This document shows, piece by piece, positions 17,062 through 26,601 of a stretch of DNA of 64,000 bases (its first letter is position 1; the number at the start of each line of letters is the position of its first letter). The DNA comes from UBA4582 sp965657335. Its GTDB lineage: Bacteria; Pseudomonadota; Gammaproteobacteria; Pseudomonadales; Azotimanducaceae. A program made the position numbers and the translations under genes. The notes beneath the pieces were generated by a model. The model saw nothing but the letters and a program-made list of their open reading frames with translations. It had not been told where the DNA came from and searched no databases. The DNA lies in contig CBFHOH010000002.1 in NCBI GenBank assembly GCA_965657335.1, positions 62,001 through 126,000 on the forward strand, in the 5' to 3' direction.

Positions 17062-17697
17062 TTATGACCATTGGTCAAAACGCATGATCTCCTCGACAGG
17101 TTTTCTCGTCACCGGCCCGAATTTACCCAAAGGGTAACCCACAGGAATCAGACATAACGCTGCCATCGTATCGGGCATGTTCAATGCAGCCCTGACTTTA
17201 TCCTGATTATTCAGAGCGAGGGTTGTCGGCGCAGCACCAAGCCCAAGCGCTCTTGATGCTAGCAACAAATTTTGAATGCCGGGCCAAAGCGAACCGCCGC
17301 CTCTTTGTGCAGCGGCAGCATCGACCTTCTGACCAAATTCCATACAAGCTATAATCAGCGCGGGGACTTCATGCAAATGTTCCATTTGCCATAAAACAGC
17401 ATTTAACATGCGCTTGCGTTTATCTTCGGACTGGTGGGGTAAACTGCCCGGACGTTCAGCTTGGGGGCCAATATAGGCTTCGACCCCGACACGATTGAGA
17501 TCTGCTAGCTTCTGCTTCACCACTGGGTCTCTGACGACTATCCATCGACCATTCTGCATGTTCGAGCCTGAGGGAGCCTGATTTGCGGCATCAACCAGTT
17601 GCTTAAGGTCTTCTTCGGGCACCTCTCGGGTATCCAGTTTGCGCATCGCACGGCAATTATATATCGCGTCAAAAAGTGACATTTGGTCATCGGCCAT
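17062..17697 (-). CDS. Nitroreductase-family protein
   Basis: FMN-dependent NAD(P)H oxidoreductase fold, 211 aa. The N-terminal CRAMRKLDTREVPEEDLKQLV followed by APSGSNMQNGRWIVV is the FMN-phosphate and ring-binding signature, and LWPGIQNLLLASRALGLGAAPTT is the second conserved block. A GGAGAA ribosome site precedes the ATG. Substrates of such enzymes include quinones, enones and nitro compounds and cannot be specified here. It stands alone, convergent to the inositol oxygenase gene. Confidence 0.9.
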   Translation of the reverse strand: MADDQMSLFDAIYNCRAMRKLDTREVPEEDLKQLVDAANQAPSGSNMQNGRWIVVRDPVVKQKLADLNRVGVEAYIGPQAERPGSLPHQSEDKRKRMLNAVLWQMEHLHEVPALIIACMEFGQKVDAAAAQRGGGSLWPGIQNLLLASRALGLGAAPTTLALNNQDKVRAALNMPDTMAALCLIPVGYPLGKFGPVTRKPVEEIMRFDQWS

Positions 17698-17863
17698 TTA
17701 ATTTTCTCCTTGGTTTTGTCGTAGGTTATGTTAGTTGCAGAAACCACACAAGACACTTTCAAACCATTATTGCCAACTTTGTTGAGTGGACAACGAGTAG
17801 CATTCGAATCAGACACGGATTTATAATCAATCGAGCGAAATTTTCACAACGAGAAAAATACTA

Positions 17864-19714
17864 ATGATGAAAATGCTGACGGTTGACAATATCGAGTTTC
17901 GCGACCTTGATCACGATGGTGTGCTTTCACCGTATGAGGATCATCGTTTGAGTGCCGAGGCTCGCGCAAAGGATCTGTTAGCAAGAATGACGGTTGCAGA
18001 AAAAGCAGGCGTGATGATGCATGGTACTGCCCAGTCTAATGGGCCGCTGGGTATCATGGGCGTGGGGACGGAATATCACGAGACGGCAAACAGACACTTG
18101 ATTGCTGAGAGCAAAATTAATCACCTGATAACTCGGCTGGATAACACACCGGCGAGATTTGCTGAGCAAAACAACGTCTTGCAACAAATTGCTGCAGACA
18201 CACGCCTTGGCATTCCAGTGACAATCAGCACTGACCCGCGGCATCATTTTCAGCATGTTACCGGCGCAAGTTCGCGGGCCAAGGGATTTAGCCAGTGGCC
18301 CGAGACAACGGGTTTGGCAGCTATTGGCAGCGCTGAACTGGTTGAACAGTTTACCGAGATCGCACGAGATGAATATCGCGCAGTGGGTATACACATGGCG
18401 TTGTCACCTCAAGCTGATATCGCAACTGAACCTCGGTGGTCTCGCATTTCCGGGACCTTCGGTGAAAACCCAAGGCTAGCGCGCAAGCTTGTTGGAGCAT
18501 ACGTTAAAGGCATGCAGTCAGGCACCAACGGACTACACGAAAAAAGCGTTTCATGCGTCGTCAAACATTGGGTAGGCTATGGCGCAGCGCCTGAAGGCTT
18601 TGATGGGCACAATGCCTATGGTCGTTTTTCACAATTGACCGAAGCGTCACTTCGGCTGCATGTTGAACCCTTCCTTTCGTCGTTTGATCACAAAGTAGCT
18701 GGCGTCATGCCTACCTACACAATACTGAAGGATCTGAGATTGAACGCAGAGCCCCTCGAGCAGGTCGCAGGCGGCTTCTCAAGAGAACTCATCACTGAAC
18801 TACTGCGAAACAAATGTGGCTTCAAGGGTTTTGTCCTCTCCGACTGGGCGATATTCAGAGATGCTGGAGAACAAACCTTCAACCCAACCACAGCGCAGAC
18901 CCCAATGGACATTGGCATGCCCTGGGGAGTTGAAACCTTGAGTCGTGAGCAGCGATTTGCCAAAGCAGTTAACGCTGGCTGCGATCAACTGGGTGGCGAA
19001 GAGGACGTCGTTACGATGTTGAGCGCCATTGAAAATAGCTTGATTCCTATACAAAGAATTGATCAAGCTGTTTACCGGATGTTGTTACAGAAATTCAAGC
19101 AAGGTCTATTCGAGTCGCCGTTCGTCGATGCGACCAATGCTGGTGAACTGGTCGGATCAGAGACTGCAATGGCTGCCGGCAGAAGCGCACAGGCACGATC
19201 GATTATATGTCTTAAGAAACCTTCCTCGGTGGACGCTAACGTTCGCTATCACCTTGAAAACATCGACTCAGCAACGGTTAGCACCGTCAAGAACCCGGAT
19301 GAGGCAGACGCCACAATAATTAAGCTTTCAACACCCCATGAAGTCCTTCATCCAAACTTCTTTTTTGGCAGTCGCCAACAAGAGGGTGACCTCGATTTCA
19401 AACCGGAACATCAGGACACAAAGAAAATAAAAGCACTATGCGAAAAAATGCCCACGATTGCTGTCATTCAGATGAGCAGACCCGCGATCGTCACCGATAT
19501 CATTGACGACCTTGACGGTTTGTATGTTGATCTTGGAGTTTCAGACGACCTGATGATTAACGCCATCGTTAATCAGTGTGAAACCGAGGGTAGGCTTCCT
19601 TTCGAGCTACCCCGTTCCATGCAAGCAACAAGAGACCAAAGACCTGATCTCCCGTCTGACAGTAAAGATCCGTTGTTTCAAATCGGCACAGACTACAAAA
19701 GCAATCAACCGTGA
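17864..19714 (+). CDS. Glycoside hydrolase family 3 (beta-glucosidase-like)
   Basis: 616 aa. The retaining nucleophile is the Asp of FVLSDWAIF, about residue 327; the (alpha/beta)8 domain shows GIPVTISTDPRHHFQ, SPQADIATEPRWSRISGTFG and VVKHWVGYG. A shortened second domain runs from about residue 440. The opening FRDLDHDGVLSPYED (12-26) is a textbook EF-hand calcium loop with D14, D16, D18, G19 and E25. No signal peptide is visible although relatives with this opening are usually periplasmic; no better upstream start exists. It is a single-gene unit with a divergent nitroreductase. Confidence 0.9.
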   Translation: MMKMLTVDNIEFRDLDHDGVLSPYEDHRLSAEARAKDLLARMTVAEKAGVMMHGTAQSNGPLGIMGVGTEYHETANRHLIAESKINHLITRLDNTPARFAEQNNVLQQIAADTRLGIPVTISTDPRHHFQHVTGASSRAKGFSQWPETTGLAAIGSAELVEQFTEIARDEYRAVGIHMALSPQADIATEPRWSRISGTFGENPRLARKLVGAYVKGMQSGTNGLHEKSVSCVVKHWVGYGAAPEGFDGHNAYGRFSQLTEASLRLHVEPFLSSFDHKVAGVMPTYTILKDLRLNAEPLEQVAGGFSRELITELLRNKCGFKGFVLSDWAIFRDAGEQTFNPTTAQTPMDIGMPWGVETLSREQRFAKAVNAGCDQLGGEEDVVTMLSAIENSLIPIQRIDQAVYRMLLQKFKQGLFESPFVDATNAGELVGSETAMAAGRSAQARSIICLKKPSSVDANVRYHLENIDSATVSTVKNPDEADATIIKLSTPHEVLHPNFFFGSRQQEGDLDFKPEHQDTKKIKALCEKMPTIAVIQMSRPAIVTDIIDDLDGLYVDLGVSDDLMINAIVNQCETEGRLPFELPRSMQATRDQRPDLPSDSKDPLFQIGTDYKSNQP

Positions 19715-19721
19715 TGAAAAT

Positions 19722-20537
19722 TTATCGCCCTTTAAACTCCGCGGGTCGTTTTTGCGCGAAAGAGGTCATGCCTTCTTTTGCGTCTTCAGTCCGCATCAAC
19801 TGCAAAAAATTCATGTACACGTGGTGTACATGATCATTGAATTGTTCCGCTAACCCCATCCGCATCAGACGCTTGGCAGATTGCACCGCAAGTGGCGCAT
19901 TCGCAGCAATATCTTTCGCCAGCGATCTTGCAAAAGGTATCAAATCCTCATCGGGCACTACGTGAGCACACAACCCCAACGATTTACATTCATCAGCATC
20001 CATATTTTTGGCGCGATAAATTATCTCGGCAGCCTTCTCCCAGCCTAAAAGTCTGGGCAGCACCCAGGTACCACCGCTCTCAGGAACAATTCCTCTTTTA
20101 ACTGGCGTTGGCGCAAATTTCGCCCCCTGCGCCATGATACGAATATCACAACAGAGGGCCATATCCATGCCAAAACCCGCTGCCGCACCGTTCAGCGCAC
20201 AAATCACAGGCTTCTCGCAATTAAATATCACCGCCGGAGGGAATGTTTTTACATTAAGACTAACCGGGATAGAAGCTGGTGTATTGGTGCCAGATTGGGC
20301 GCCCGCACGTGATTGGGCCGAGACGACGTCAAGTCCCGCGCAAAACATTCGGCCAGCGCCGGTTAAAATAATCACCCGAACTTCTTCATCTCGTTCTGCC
20401 TCATTCATATAGTCGCTGACTAACGCCATCATCGACCCACCTAACGTATTCATCTGGTCAGGTCGATTTAACGTGATTGTGGCAATACCCTCTTGTACTT
20501 CATAAAGCGTGTCGGCGTTTTCTGTTGAATTATTCAT
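19722..20537 (-). CDS. Enoyl-CoA hydratase/isomerase (crotonase) family protein
   Basis: 271-aa cytosolic crotonase-fold enzyme acting on acyl-CoA. Conserved blocks are VIILTGAGRMFCAGLDV, ALNGAAAGFGMDMALCCD (oxyanion hole) and FAPTPVKRGIVPESGGTWVLPR, with E near residue 153 as the catalytic acid of hydratases. The final TSFAQKRPAEFKGR is typical. It converges with the GH3 gene across only 7 bp. Its exact acyl-CoA substrate is not determinable, but beta-oxidation of fatty-acid or steroid-derived chains is likely given the surrounding hydroxylases. Confidence 0.92.
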   Translation of the reverse strand: MNNSTENADTLYEVQEGIATITLNRPDQMNTLGGSMMALVSDYMNEAERDEEVRVIILTGAGRMFCAGLDVVSAQSRAGAQSGTNTPASIPVSLNVKTFPPAVIFNCEKPVICALNGAAAGFGMDMALCCDIRIMAQGAKFAPTPVKRGIVPESGGTWVLPRLLGWEKAAEIIYRAKNMDADECKSLGLCAHVVPDEDLIPFARSLAKDIAANAPLAVQSAKRLMRMGLAEQFNDHVHHVYMNFLQLMRTEDAKEGMTSFAQKRPAEFKGR

Positions 20538-20716
20538 TACTTTCCTTATCTTGATGTTTTGTTTCGCTCTGCCCGGAGCCCATTACACCGGTTATTTTCC
20601 AAATCCACAATAATTCACCCATCTAATTGACATGGATCAAACCGCTGCACATGCGGTCTTAGAAAAAAGCGGTATATTGATCGCAACTAAATTATTGACC
20701 ATTTGCGAGCAAAACA

Positions 20717-22177
20717 ATGACCGAACATTTCGATGTGCTAGTTGTCGGCGCCGGCATCTCCGGTGTGGGTGCAGGGTATCATCTACAGACCCAATGCCCA
20801 GACAAAACCTTTGTCATTTTAGATGGACTGGATTCATTTGGGGGAACTTGGTTGACCCATCGTTATCCCGGCATTCGCTCAGACAGCGACTTATATACCT
20901 TTGGTTATCGATTCAAGCCCTGGACGGGCGCACCAATCGCGACAGCAGATGAAATTCTAAAGTACATGGATGAAGTCATCGAGGAGAACCATCTCGCCGA
21001 GCACATTCGCTACAACCACTGGATAGAATCTTCCAGTTGGTCAAGTAAAGACAAAAAATGGACGATCAAAGGGAAAGACAAAGTGTCAGGCAAACCGATC
21101 GTGTTTACTTGTAATTTCCTTTGGATGTGCCAGGGCTACTACAAACATGCCGAAGGTTATACACCAACATGGGATGGCATGGAGAATTTCGAGGGTCAAC
21201 TTGTACATCCGCAAACATGGCCTGAAGATCTTGATTACAAGGATAAAAAGGTGCTGGTCATTGGTTCTGGCGCAACCGCTGCAACAGTTGTTCCAGCTAT
21301 CGCAAGTGAATGCGAGCACATCACGGTACTACAACGCTCGCCAACGTATTTTATTCCCGGGGTAAACGTTAACGAAACGGCTGATCTACTGCGCAAGCTG
21401 GACATCAAAGAGGAGTGGATTCACGAAATTGTTCGTAAGGAAATACTGTTCAACCAAGATGAATTCACCCGAAGAGCCATCGAGGAACCGGAAGTCGTCA
21501 AGGAGGAGCTGTTAACCATGGTTAAATCGTTGCTACCTGAAGGCTACGACATGAAGCATTTCACGCCAACTTACCGACCTTGGCAACAACGCGTTGCTTT
21601 CGTGCCTGAGGGAGACATCTTCGCAGGTATCAGCGCAGGTAAAGCCGACATGGTGACCGATGAGATTGAACGCTTCACTGAGAAAGGCGTGTTAACAAAG
21701 TCAGGTCAGACACTTGAGGCGGACATCATTGTCACCGCAACAGGGTTTAATCTTTGCGTACTGGGAGATATCAACTTCTCCGTAGATGACAAACCTATCG
21801 ATTTCGCCGACACAGTTACCTATCGAGGCATGATGTTTACGGACGTGCCGAATATGGCCTGGGTTTTTGGTTACTTCAGAGCCAGCTGGACATTGCGCGT
21901 TGATCTCGTCAGCGACTTCGTTTGTAGATTGTTAAATCACATGGACGAAAGCGGCGTGAAGTCTGTCATGCCCTTACTCGGCAAAAGTGAACACAACATG
22001 CCAAGGCTTGACTGGATAGATGAGGATAATTTCAATCCAAACTATCTGAAACGCTCAATGCATTTGATGCCGAAATGCGGGGATAAACACGAGTGGCGAC
22101 ACACTCAGGACTACTGGAGAGAAAGAGAAGAATTACCCGCGGTTGATTTGAGCGACGCAGTGTTCAAATACGCCTGA
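20717..22177 (+). CDS. Flavin-containing monooxygenase, Baeyer-Villiger type
   Basis: 486-aa class B flavoprotein monooxygenase. The FAD Rossmann motif is VVGAGISGVGAGYHL at residues 8-22. The BVMO fingerprint FxGxxxHxxxWP is present as FEGQLVHPQTWP, and the second, NADPH-binding Rossmann is VIGSGATAATVVPAIA. The GGTWLTHRYPGIRSDSDLYT block is typical of EtaA-type members. Such enzymes turn ketones into esters or oxygenate heteroatoms. A 179-bp gap separates it from the divergent crotonase gene. Confidence 0.92.
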   Translation: MTEHFDVLVVGAGISGVGAGYHLQTQCPDKTFVILDGLDSFGGTWLTHRYPGIRSDSDLYTFGYRFKPWTGAPIATADEILKYMDEVIEENHLAEHIRYNHWIESSSWSSKDKKWTIKGKDKVSGKPIVFTCNFLWMCQGYYKHAEGYTPTWDGMENFEGQLVHPQTWPEDLDYKDKKVLVIGSGATAATVVPAIASECEHITVLQRSPTYFIPGVNVNETADLLRKLDIKEEWIHEIVRKEILFNQDEFTRRAIEEPEVVKEELLTMVKSLLPEGYDMKHFTPTYRPWQQRVAFVPEGDIFAGISAGKADMVTDEIERFTEKGVLTKSGQTLEADIIVTATGFNLCVLGDINFSVDDKPIDFADTVTYRGMMFTDVPNMAWVFGYFRASWTLRVDLVSDFVCRLLNHMDESGVKSVMPLLGKSEHNMPRLDWIDEDNFNPNYLKRSMHLMPKCGDKHEWRHTQDYWREREELPAVDLSDAVFKYA

Positions 22178-22538
22178 TGCTCACGCGTTCGCAACTTGGG
22201 TTCAAAGCAACCTCTTTCAAAAGAGAGAAACCGTATCGGTTGCTTGAAGAGTAGCCGGTCGGTGCGACACAACCTAATCGTTTACAATCAAAACATCAAA
22301 AGATCTACCTGTTTCGATTAAGCATCTGTTCTAGATCCACCCGCTTGTCTCTTCACGTCATTATAAAAGTGTCGCGATTAAAGTGTCATTAAACGCGTAT
22401 TGCCTTTTTACTAAAAAATCGCAACGGCTTCGCTTCACGTGAATGTTGATCGCGCGATTATTTTACAATTATTCGATGGTCGCAGATCAAAAATACAACT
22501 AGGATGAAAGCCTGTCGACAGGTATCGATGCAACGATT
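22178..22538. other. Intergenic gap with a long imperfect hairpin
   Basis: No gene is supported in these 361 bp. Just after the monooxygenase stop, TTCAA-(A)-GCAACC (22201-22212) pairs with GGTTGC-TTGAA (22238-22248), and inside it CTCTTT pairs with AAAGAG. No T tract follows, so it is either an mRNA 3' stabilising structure or a factor-dependent stop. The rest is AT-rich and should contain the promoter of the DUF418 gene, but I could not pin one down. Confidence 0.4.
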
Positions 22539-23831
22539 ATGGAACCGATCAAAGAAACTGCAAGAATCGAATCTCTAGATTTACTAAGAGGGTTTGCACT
22601 ACTCGGTATCTTATTACTGAACATCATCGGGTTCGGCCTTCACTCATCAGCCTATTCCAATCCTGGCTACGATTTGAATTTTGGCTCCCTATCCGACACA
22701 GCAATATGGGCTGCTGTGGAAATATTTGCAGAAGGTGCAATGCGCTGCCTGTTCTCCATTCTATTTGGCGCGGGTATCTTACTTTTTACCACTGGCCCGG
22801 GGGCAAAAGGTGCAGGCTTACACTACAAGCGCACATTTTGGCTGTTGGTCTTTGGCCTGTTCGATGCCTACATTCTACTCTGGAGTGGAGACATTCTTGT
22901 CACTTACGCTCTTTGCGGATTCTTTCTCTATGTCCTTCGAAACAAAAGCGGCAAAACACTACTTATCTCGGCGAGTAGTGTCATTCTACTAATTTCAATC
23001 TCCTACGGCATGCTGGGTATCGGCTTGTCTGCCGCAAAAGTTGCGTCTCTCGAAATCAGCCAAGCAACTGAGATGTCAAACGTCAACAGCGAAACAAAAA
23101 TGTTAGCCGCTCAGTGGGATGAGTTTGTAAAAGACTACCAACCCTCGGCGGCGAGGATATCCGATGAGCTAGCCCAAAGAAGAGGCAGCTATGCAACTGC
23201 GTTCGATTTTAATTTTGAAAGAGCCCTAGAGATGCACCTGTTTGTCATGCCCACTTTCTTGATATGGGATGCATTAGCGATGATGCTTCTGGGCATGGCG
23301 TTATACAAATTCGACGTGCTTCAGGGGACCCGTTCAATCGCGTTTTACAAAAAACTCGCATTTTTTGGTTTCAGTATCGGCATAACCCTAAATAGCTATG
23401 AGGTTTATCGAGGCATCGTAACAAACTTTGAACTGACAGAAATCTTCGCACAAATGCAGCCAACTTATCAGGTTGGGCGCTTGGGTATGGCAATGGGCTA
23501 TATTGGGCTTTTGGTCTTGTTTGTCAGGGGCGGCGGGTTTGGCGATATTAAGGCACGCTTATCTGCAGTCGGGCGTATGGCGCTGACTAATTATTTGATG
23601 CAAGCTGCTATCTGCGCCATCATTTTCACAGGACTTGGTTTCGGACTGGTAGACAGGCTTTCAAGAGTTTCGCTTTACTTGGTCGTCATCGGTATTTGGG
23701 TATTTCAGCTGCTATTCAGCCCATGGTGGCTAAAGCGATATTACTTTGGTCCTGTTGAGTGGCTATGGCGAGGATTAACCTATGGACGATGGCCGAACAT
23801 GAAACGAATAACAAGCGAGAACCACCCATGA
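22539..23831 (+). CDS. DUF418 membrane protein
   Basis: 430-aa inner-membrane protein with about eight to ten hydrophobic helices. The start RIESLDLLRGFALLGILLLN is the signature of the DUF418 / heparan-alpha-glucosaminide acetyltransferase-like superfamily, and the C-terminal part (RMALTNYLMQAAICAIIFTG, then FSPWWLKRYYFGPVEWLWR) is the DUF418 domain itself. Function is unknown; relation to acyltransferase-3-like membrane proteins is suggested by fold only. It overlaps the peptidase gene downstream by 4 bp (ATGA), which implies coupled translation. Confidence 0.88.
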   Translation: MEPIKETARIESLDLLRGFALLGILLLNIIGFGLHSSAYSNPGYDLNFGSLSDTAIWAAVEIFAEGAMRCLFSILFGAGILLFTTGPGAKGAGLHYKRTFWLLVFGLFDAYILLWSGDILVTYALCGFFLYVLRNKSGKTLLISASSVILLISISYGMLGIGLSAAKVASLEISQATEMSNVNSETKMLAAQWDEFVKDYQPSAARISDELAQRRGSYATAFDFNFERALEMHLFVMPTFLIWDALAMMLLGMALYKFDVLQGTRSIAFYKKLAFFGFSIGITLNSYEVYRGIVTNFELTEIFAQMQPTYQVGRLGMAMGYIGLLVLFVRGGGFGDIKARLSAVGRMALTNYLMQAAICAIIFTGLGFGLVDRLSRVSLYLVVIGIWVFQLLFSPWWLKRYYFGPVEWLWRGLTYGRWPNMKRITSENHP

Positions 23832-25492
23832 TTACTCATCGGTTTATTCTAGGCACGTTGATGCTGGCAGCCTTCATCTACTCCGGCACACTGTTCGCAG
23901 AGAAAATCAATATTGCGCATCTTTCAGAGACCGTTCGGGTATTGGCATCGGACGAATACGGTGGTCGTGCTCCCGGTACAGAGGGCGAAAAGAAAACTGT
24001 CGAATATCTCATCCAACGTTTTCAAGCGCTTGGCCTAAGTCCGGGTGGAGACGACGGCGGCTGGACCCAATCAGTACCGCTCACTCACACGCGTTTGCAG
24101 AATAATTTTAACGTAAAGTTTTCCAGCGATGGTGTTGACTGGCAACTTGAACAAGCCAAAGACCTTGAGCTCAGCACTGTCTTACCGCTCAAAAACAACA
24201 GTGTGCGTGACGCGCCAGTTGTCTTCGTTGGTTTCGGTGCCAGCGCTCCCGAACGCGGGTGGGATGATTACGGAGATATTGACCTTGCTGGAAAAGTGGC
24301 GATTTATCTGGTCAATGATCCGGATTTTTCTGCGGCTGAATCAGAACCTGTATCCGGATTATTCGGTGGTAAGCGTATGACTTACTACGGCCGGTGGGCT
24401 TACAAGTTCGAAGAGGCCGCGCGACGAGGAGCAATAGCCGCCCTAGTCATCCATGAAGATAAAGCCGCCGGTTACGGTTGGAACGTCGCGTCTTCATCGC
24501 CGGGAGAAAACTACGCGATTGCGACCAATGCTGACAGTGCAAAACCCGTTCAATTGCAGGGTTGGCTGCATCTGGATAAAGCGAAACAACTTTTCAAAAT
24601 TGCGGGATACGACTTTACAGAACAACGTAGATTAGCAAGGAACGATGATTTCGAGGCATTTGAATTAAAGGGTATAAGCTTCAGCGCGAAACTTCAGGTG
24701 GCTGTCGATAGTATCGTTAGTCAAAACGTGCTCGCCGTCATCCCCGGTGGGAGTCACGCTGACGAAAGTGTCATGGTTGCAGCACATTGGGACGCCTACG
24801 GCATCGGTGAACCCGATGCGCAAGGACGCGTTGTCAGACCGGGCGCAAATGACGACGCGCTGGGCACTGCGGGTGTTTTAGAATTAGCTAGAGTTCTCAA
24901 ATCTGACCCAACACCGGCACGAAGTATTGTGTTCGCCTTATGGACAGCGGAGGAAAGTGGTCTGCTGGGTTCAGCCGCCTATGCTGAAAACCCAATTTAT
25001 TCGATCGACAAGACAGCCGCTAATCTAACGCTTGATATTTTACAAACTGCGGGACTAGCGAGAGATGTCATTCTGGTCGGAGAGGGTCAAAGTGATCTGG
25101 AGGATGATCTAGCGAGAGCCGCCGCCAGACAGGGGCGTACAGTGACGCCCGAAAGCCTACCGGAGAACGGGTTGTTTTTTCGCGCTGACCATTTTTCTAT
25201 GGCACGCAAAGGCGTGCCCGTTTTATTGCTGATGGGAATTGCCGGTGGTGCTGACATTATTGATGGCGGGCGTGAAGCTGGAGATCAATGGATCGCTGAC
25301 TACATCGGTAATTGCTATCACCAGACCTGTGATGCATGGACACCAGACTGGGATTTACGCGGCGCAGCACAAGATATTGAGCTGTTTCAAATGATCATAC
25401 AGGACCTTGCTAACTCGAGAAATTGGCCCGATTGGCGCGATGGCTCGGAATTTAAAGCAATCAGAAATCAGAGCAAAACTATGCGCCGCTAG
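23828..25492 (+). CDS. Secreted M28-family aminopeptidase
   Basis: About 554 aa from the ATG at 23828, chosen because a signal peptide (MITHRFILGTLMLAAFIYSG, cut near LFA) begins there and the ATG overlaps the DUF418 stop. A PA-domain-like insert covers roughly residues 120-270. The zinc site is recognisable: H and D in VAAHWDAYG, D in GANDDALG, EE in WTAEESGLLGS and H in FRADHFS. Di-zinc M28 enzymes remove N-terminal residues or glutamates from peptides in the periplasm or outside the cell. Substrate is unknown. Confidence 0.92.
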   Translation: MITHRFILGTLMLAAFIYSGTLFAEKINIAHLSETVRVLASDEYGGRAPGTEGEKKTVEYLIQRFQALGLSPGGDDGGWTQSVPLTHTRLQNNFNVKFSSDGVDWQLEQAKDLELSTVLPLKNNSVRDAPVVFVGFGASAPERGWDDYGDIDLAGKVAIYLVNDPDFSAAESEPVSGLFGGKRMTYYGRWAYKFEEAARRGAIAALVIHEDKAAGYGWNVASSSPGENYAIATNADSAKPVQLQGWLHLDKAKQLFKIAGYDFTEQRRLARNDDFEAFELKGISFSAKLQVAVDSIVSQNVLAVIPGGSHADESVMVAAHWDAYGIGEPDAQGRVVRPGANDDALGTAGVLELARVLKSDPTPARSIVFALWTAEESGLLGSAAYAENPIYSIDKTAANLTLDILQTAGLARDVILVGEGQSDLEDDLARAAARQGRTVTPESLPENGLFFRADHFSMARKGVPVLLLMGIAGGADIIDGGREAGDQWIADYIGNCYHQTCDAWTPDWDLRGAAQDIELFQMIIQDLANSRNWPDWRDGSEFKAIRNQSKTMRR

Positions 25493-25498
25493 TTGCTG

Positions 25499-26554
25499 CT
25501 ACTCATACTTCAAGTGTTCTCTCGCGGTCTCAGGATCACAAGGTGAGTGGAAGAAAGCTCTGTCCGCCCGCTTGTCGTAGACGCCAAATAACATCAACGG
25601 CGCTGCAAGAAAAACGGGGTCTTCTACTTGGATCGAAATCTGCATACGCATACCCTGATTAGTCAACCGGTATCGCTCAATCACGCGTTTTTCGCTGCTT
25701 GAGTCTACCCCTTCTGCGATGCCCCAAGTCGTCGGCACAAATTTGGTGGTCTCTACCACCAGCACGCTGTCGTTGTCCTCAAAATACCCCGTTGACACGC
25801 CGACTTTACCTGGCTGCTTACCTGTCGATAAATGCTTATCCAAGTATATCGTTCTATTTTCATCCGACGTAATTGCTTGCTCTTTTTCTATCTCAATGCG
25901 ATCAGGATAGCGAGTCCAACGATAACCATAGACATAAAGCGGCAAATTGGGGATGCCACGGCTTTGGCAATCAAACTCAGGATCATCCAGCGGATCGTAG
26001 TTCTCGACCATGGCTTTGCCATTATCGTTAAGGGGATAGTTATTAAAATCTGGCGCACGAGAGACGAGAACACTTTTCAGCGAACGCACATAAGCCCAAT
26101 TACCCGAAAAATCCTCCGACGGCTGCACCGACTGAGGTTTTTTTCTCTTTCCACCTTCACTGATCGATGTACCTTCAGGCGGCGGTGCTCGGAAAGGATA
26201 AAAACTGACGCCGTCTGCACGGGTAAAGTGATCGATGAGACCATTTTTCTTCGCCGGATTCCTATTTGGGCTAAAAACGGCGGTCACAGTTGTACCAACC
26301 TGTATCGAATCCTTTTCCCATCCTCGATTTAACATACCGGATACAGAGTGACCTTCTAGTACCCAAAGCCCAGAATTCCCTTGAGCATCTGCACCCTCGA
26401 CATTGATAAAAATATGGGGGTTCCGCCATTTGACTCGTACAACCTCACCCTTAACTTCTACTTTTCGCTCTAAATCTACTGTTGCTCTCGAGTGGTGAGC
26501 AAAGCAATCTGTGTACAGTAAACTCAATAAAAACAGGCAAGTGAGTCGCAACAA
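25499..26554 (-). CDS. Secreted DUF6152-family protein (copy 1)
   Basis: 351 aa. A short signal peptide ends CFA at residues 17-19 and the mature chain should begin HHSRATVDLE. The first domain (to about residue 115) has the DUF6152 pattern GEVVRVKWRNPHIFINVEG and LNRGWEKDSIQVG. A second domain holds the block FEDNDSVLVVETTKF and GVDSSSEKRVIERYRL. It is homologous over its whole length to the two proteins encoded at 36980 and 38060. Function is unknown. It is the last gene on the minus strand after the hpaEDFH genes, though 47 bp from hpaH, so it may be part of that operon. Confidence 0.82.
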   Translation of the reverse strand: MLRLTCLFLLSLLYTDCFAHHSRATVDLERKVEVKGEVVRVKWRNPHIFINVEGADAQGNSGLWVLEGHSVSGMLNRGWEKDSIQVGTTVTAVFSPNRNPAKKNGLIDHFTRADGVSFYPFRAPPPEGTSISEGGKRKKPQSVQPSEDFSGNWAYVRSLKSVLVSRAPDFNNYPLNDNGKAMVENYDPLDDPEFDCQSRGIPNLPLYVYGYRWTRYPDRIEIEKEQAITSDENRTIYLDKHLSTGKQPGKVGVSTGYFEDNDSVLVVETTKFVPTTWGIAEGVDSSSEKRVIERYRLTNQGMRMQISIQVEDPVFLAAPLMLFGVYDKRADRAFFHSPCDPETAREHLKYE

Positions 26555-26601
26555 AACATTTCTCCTATGAAAGCCTTCTTCCAGAGCTAGTCAATTCGAT
26601 G

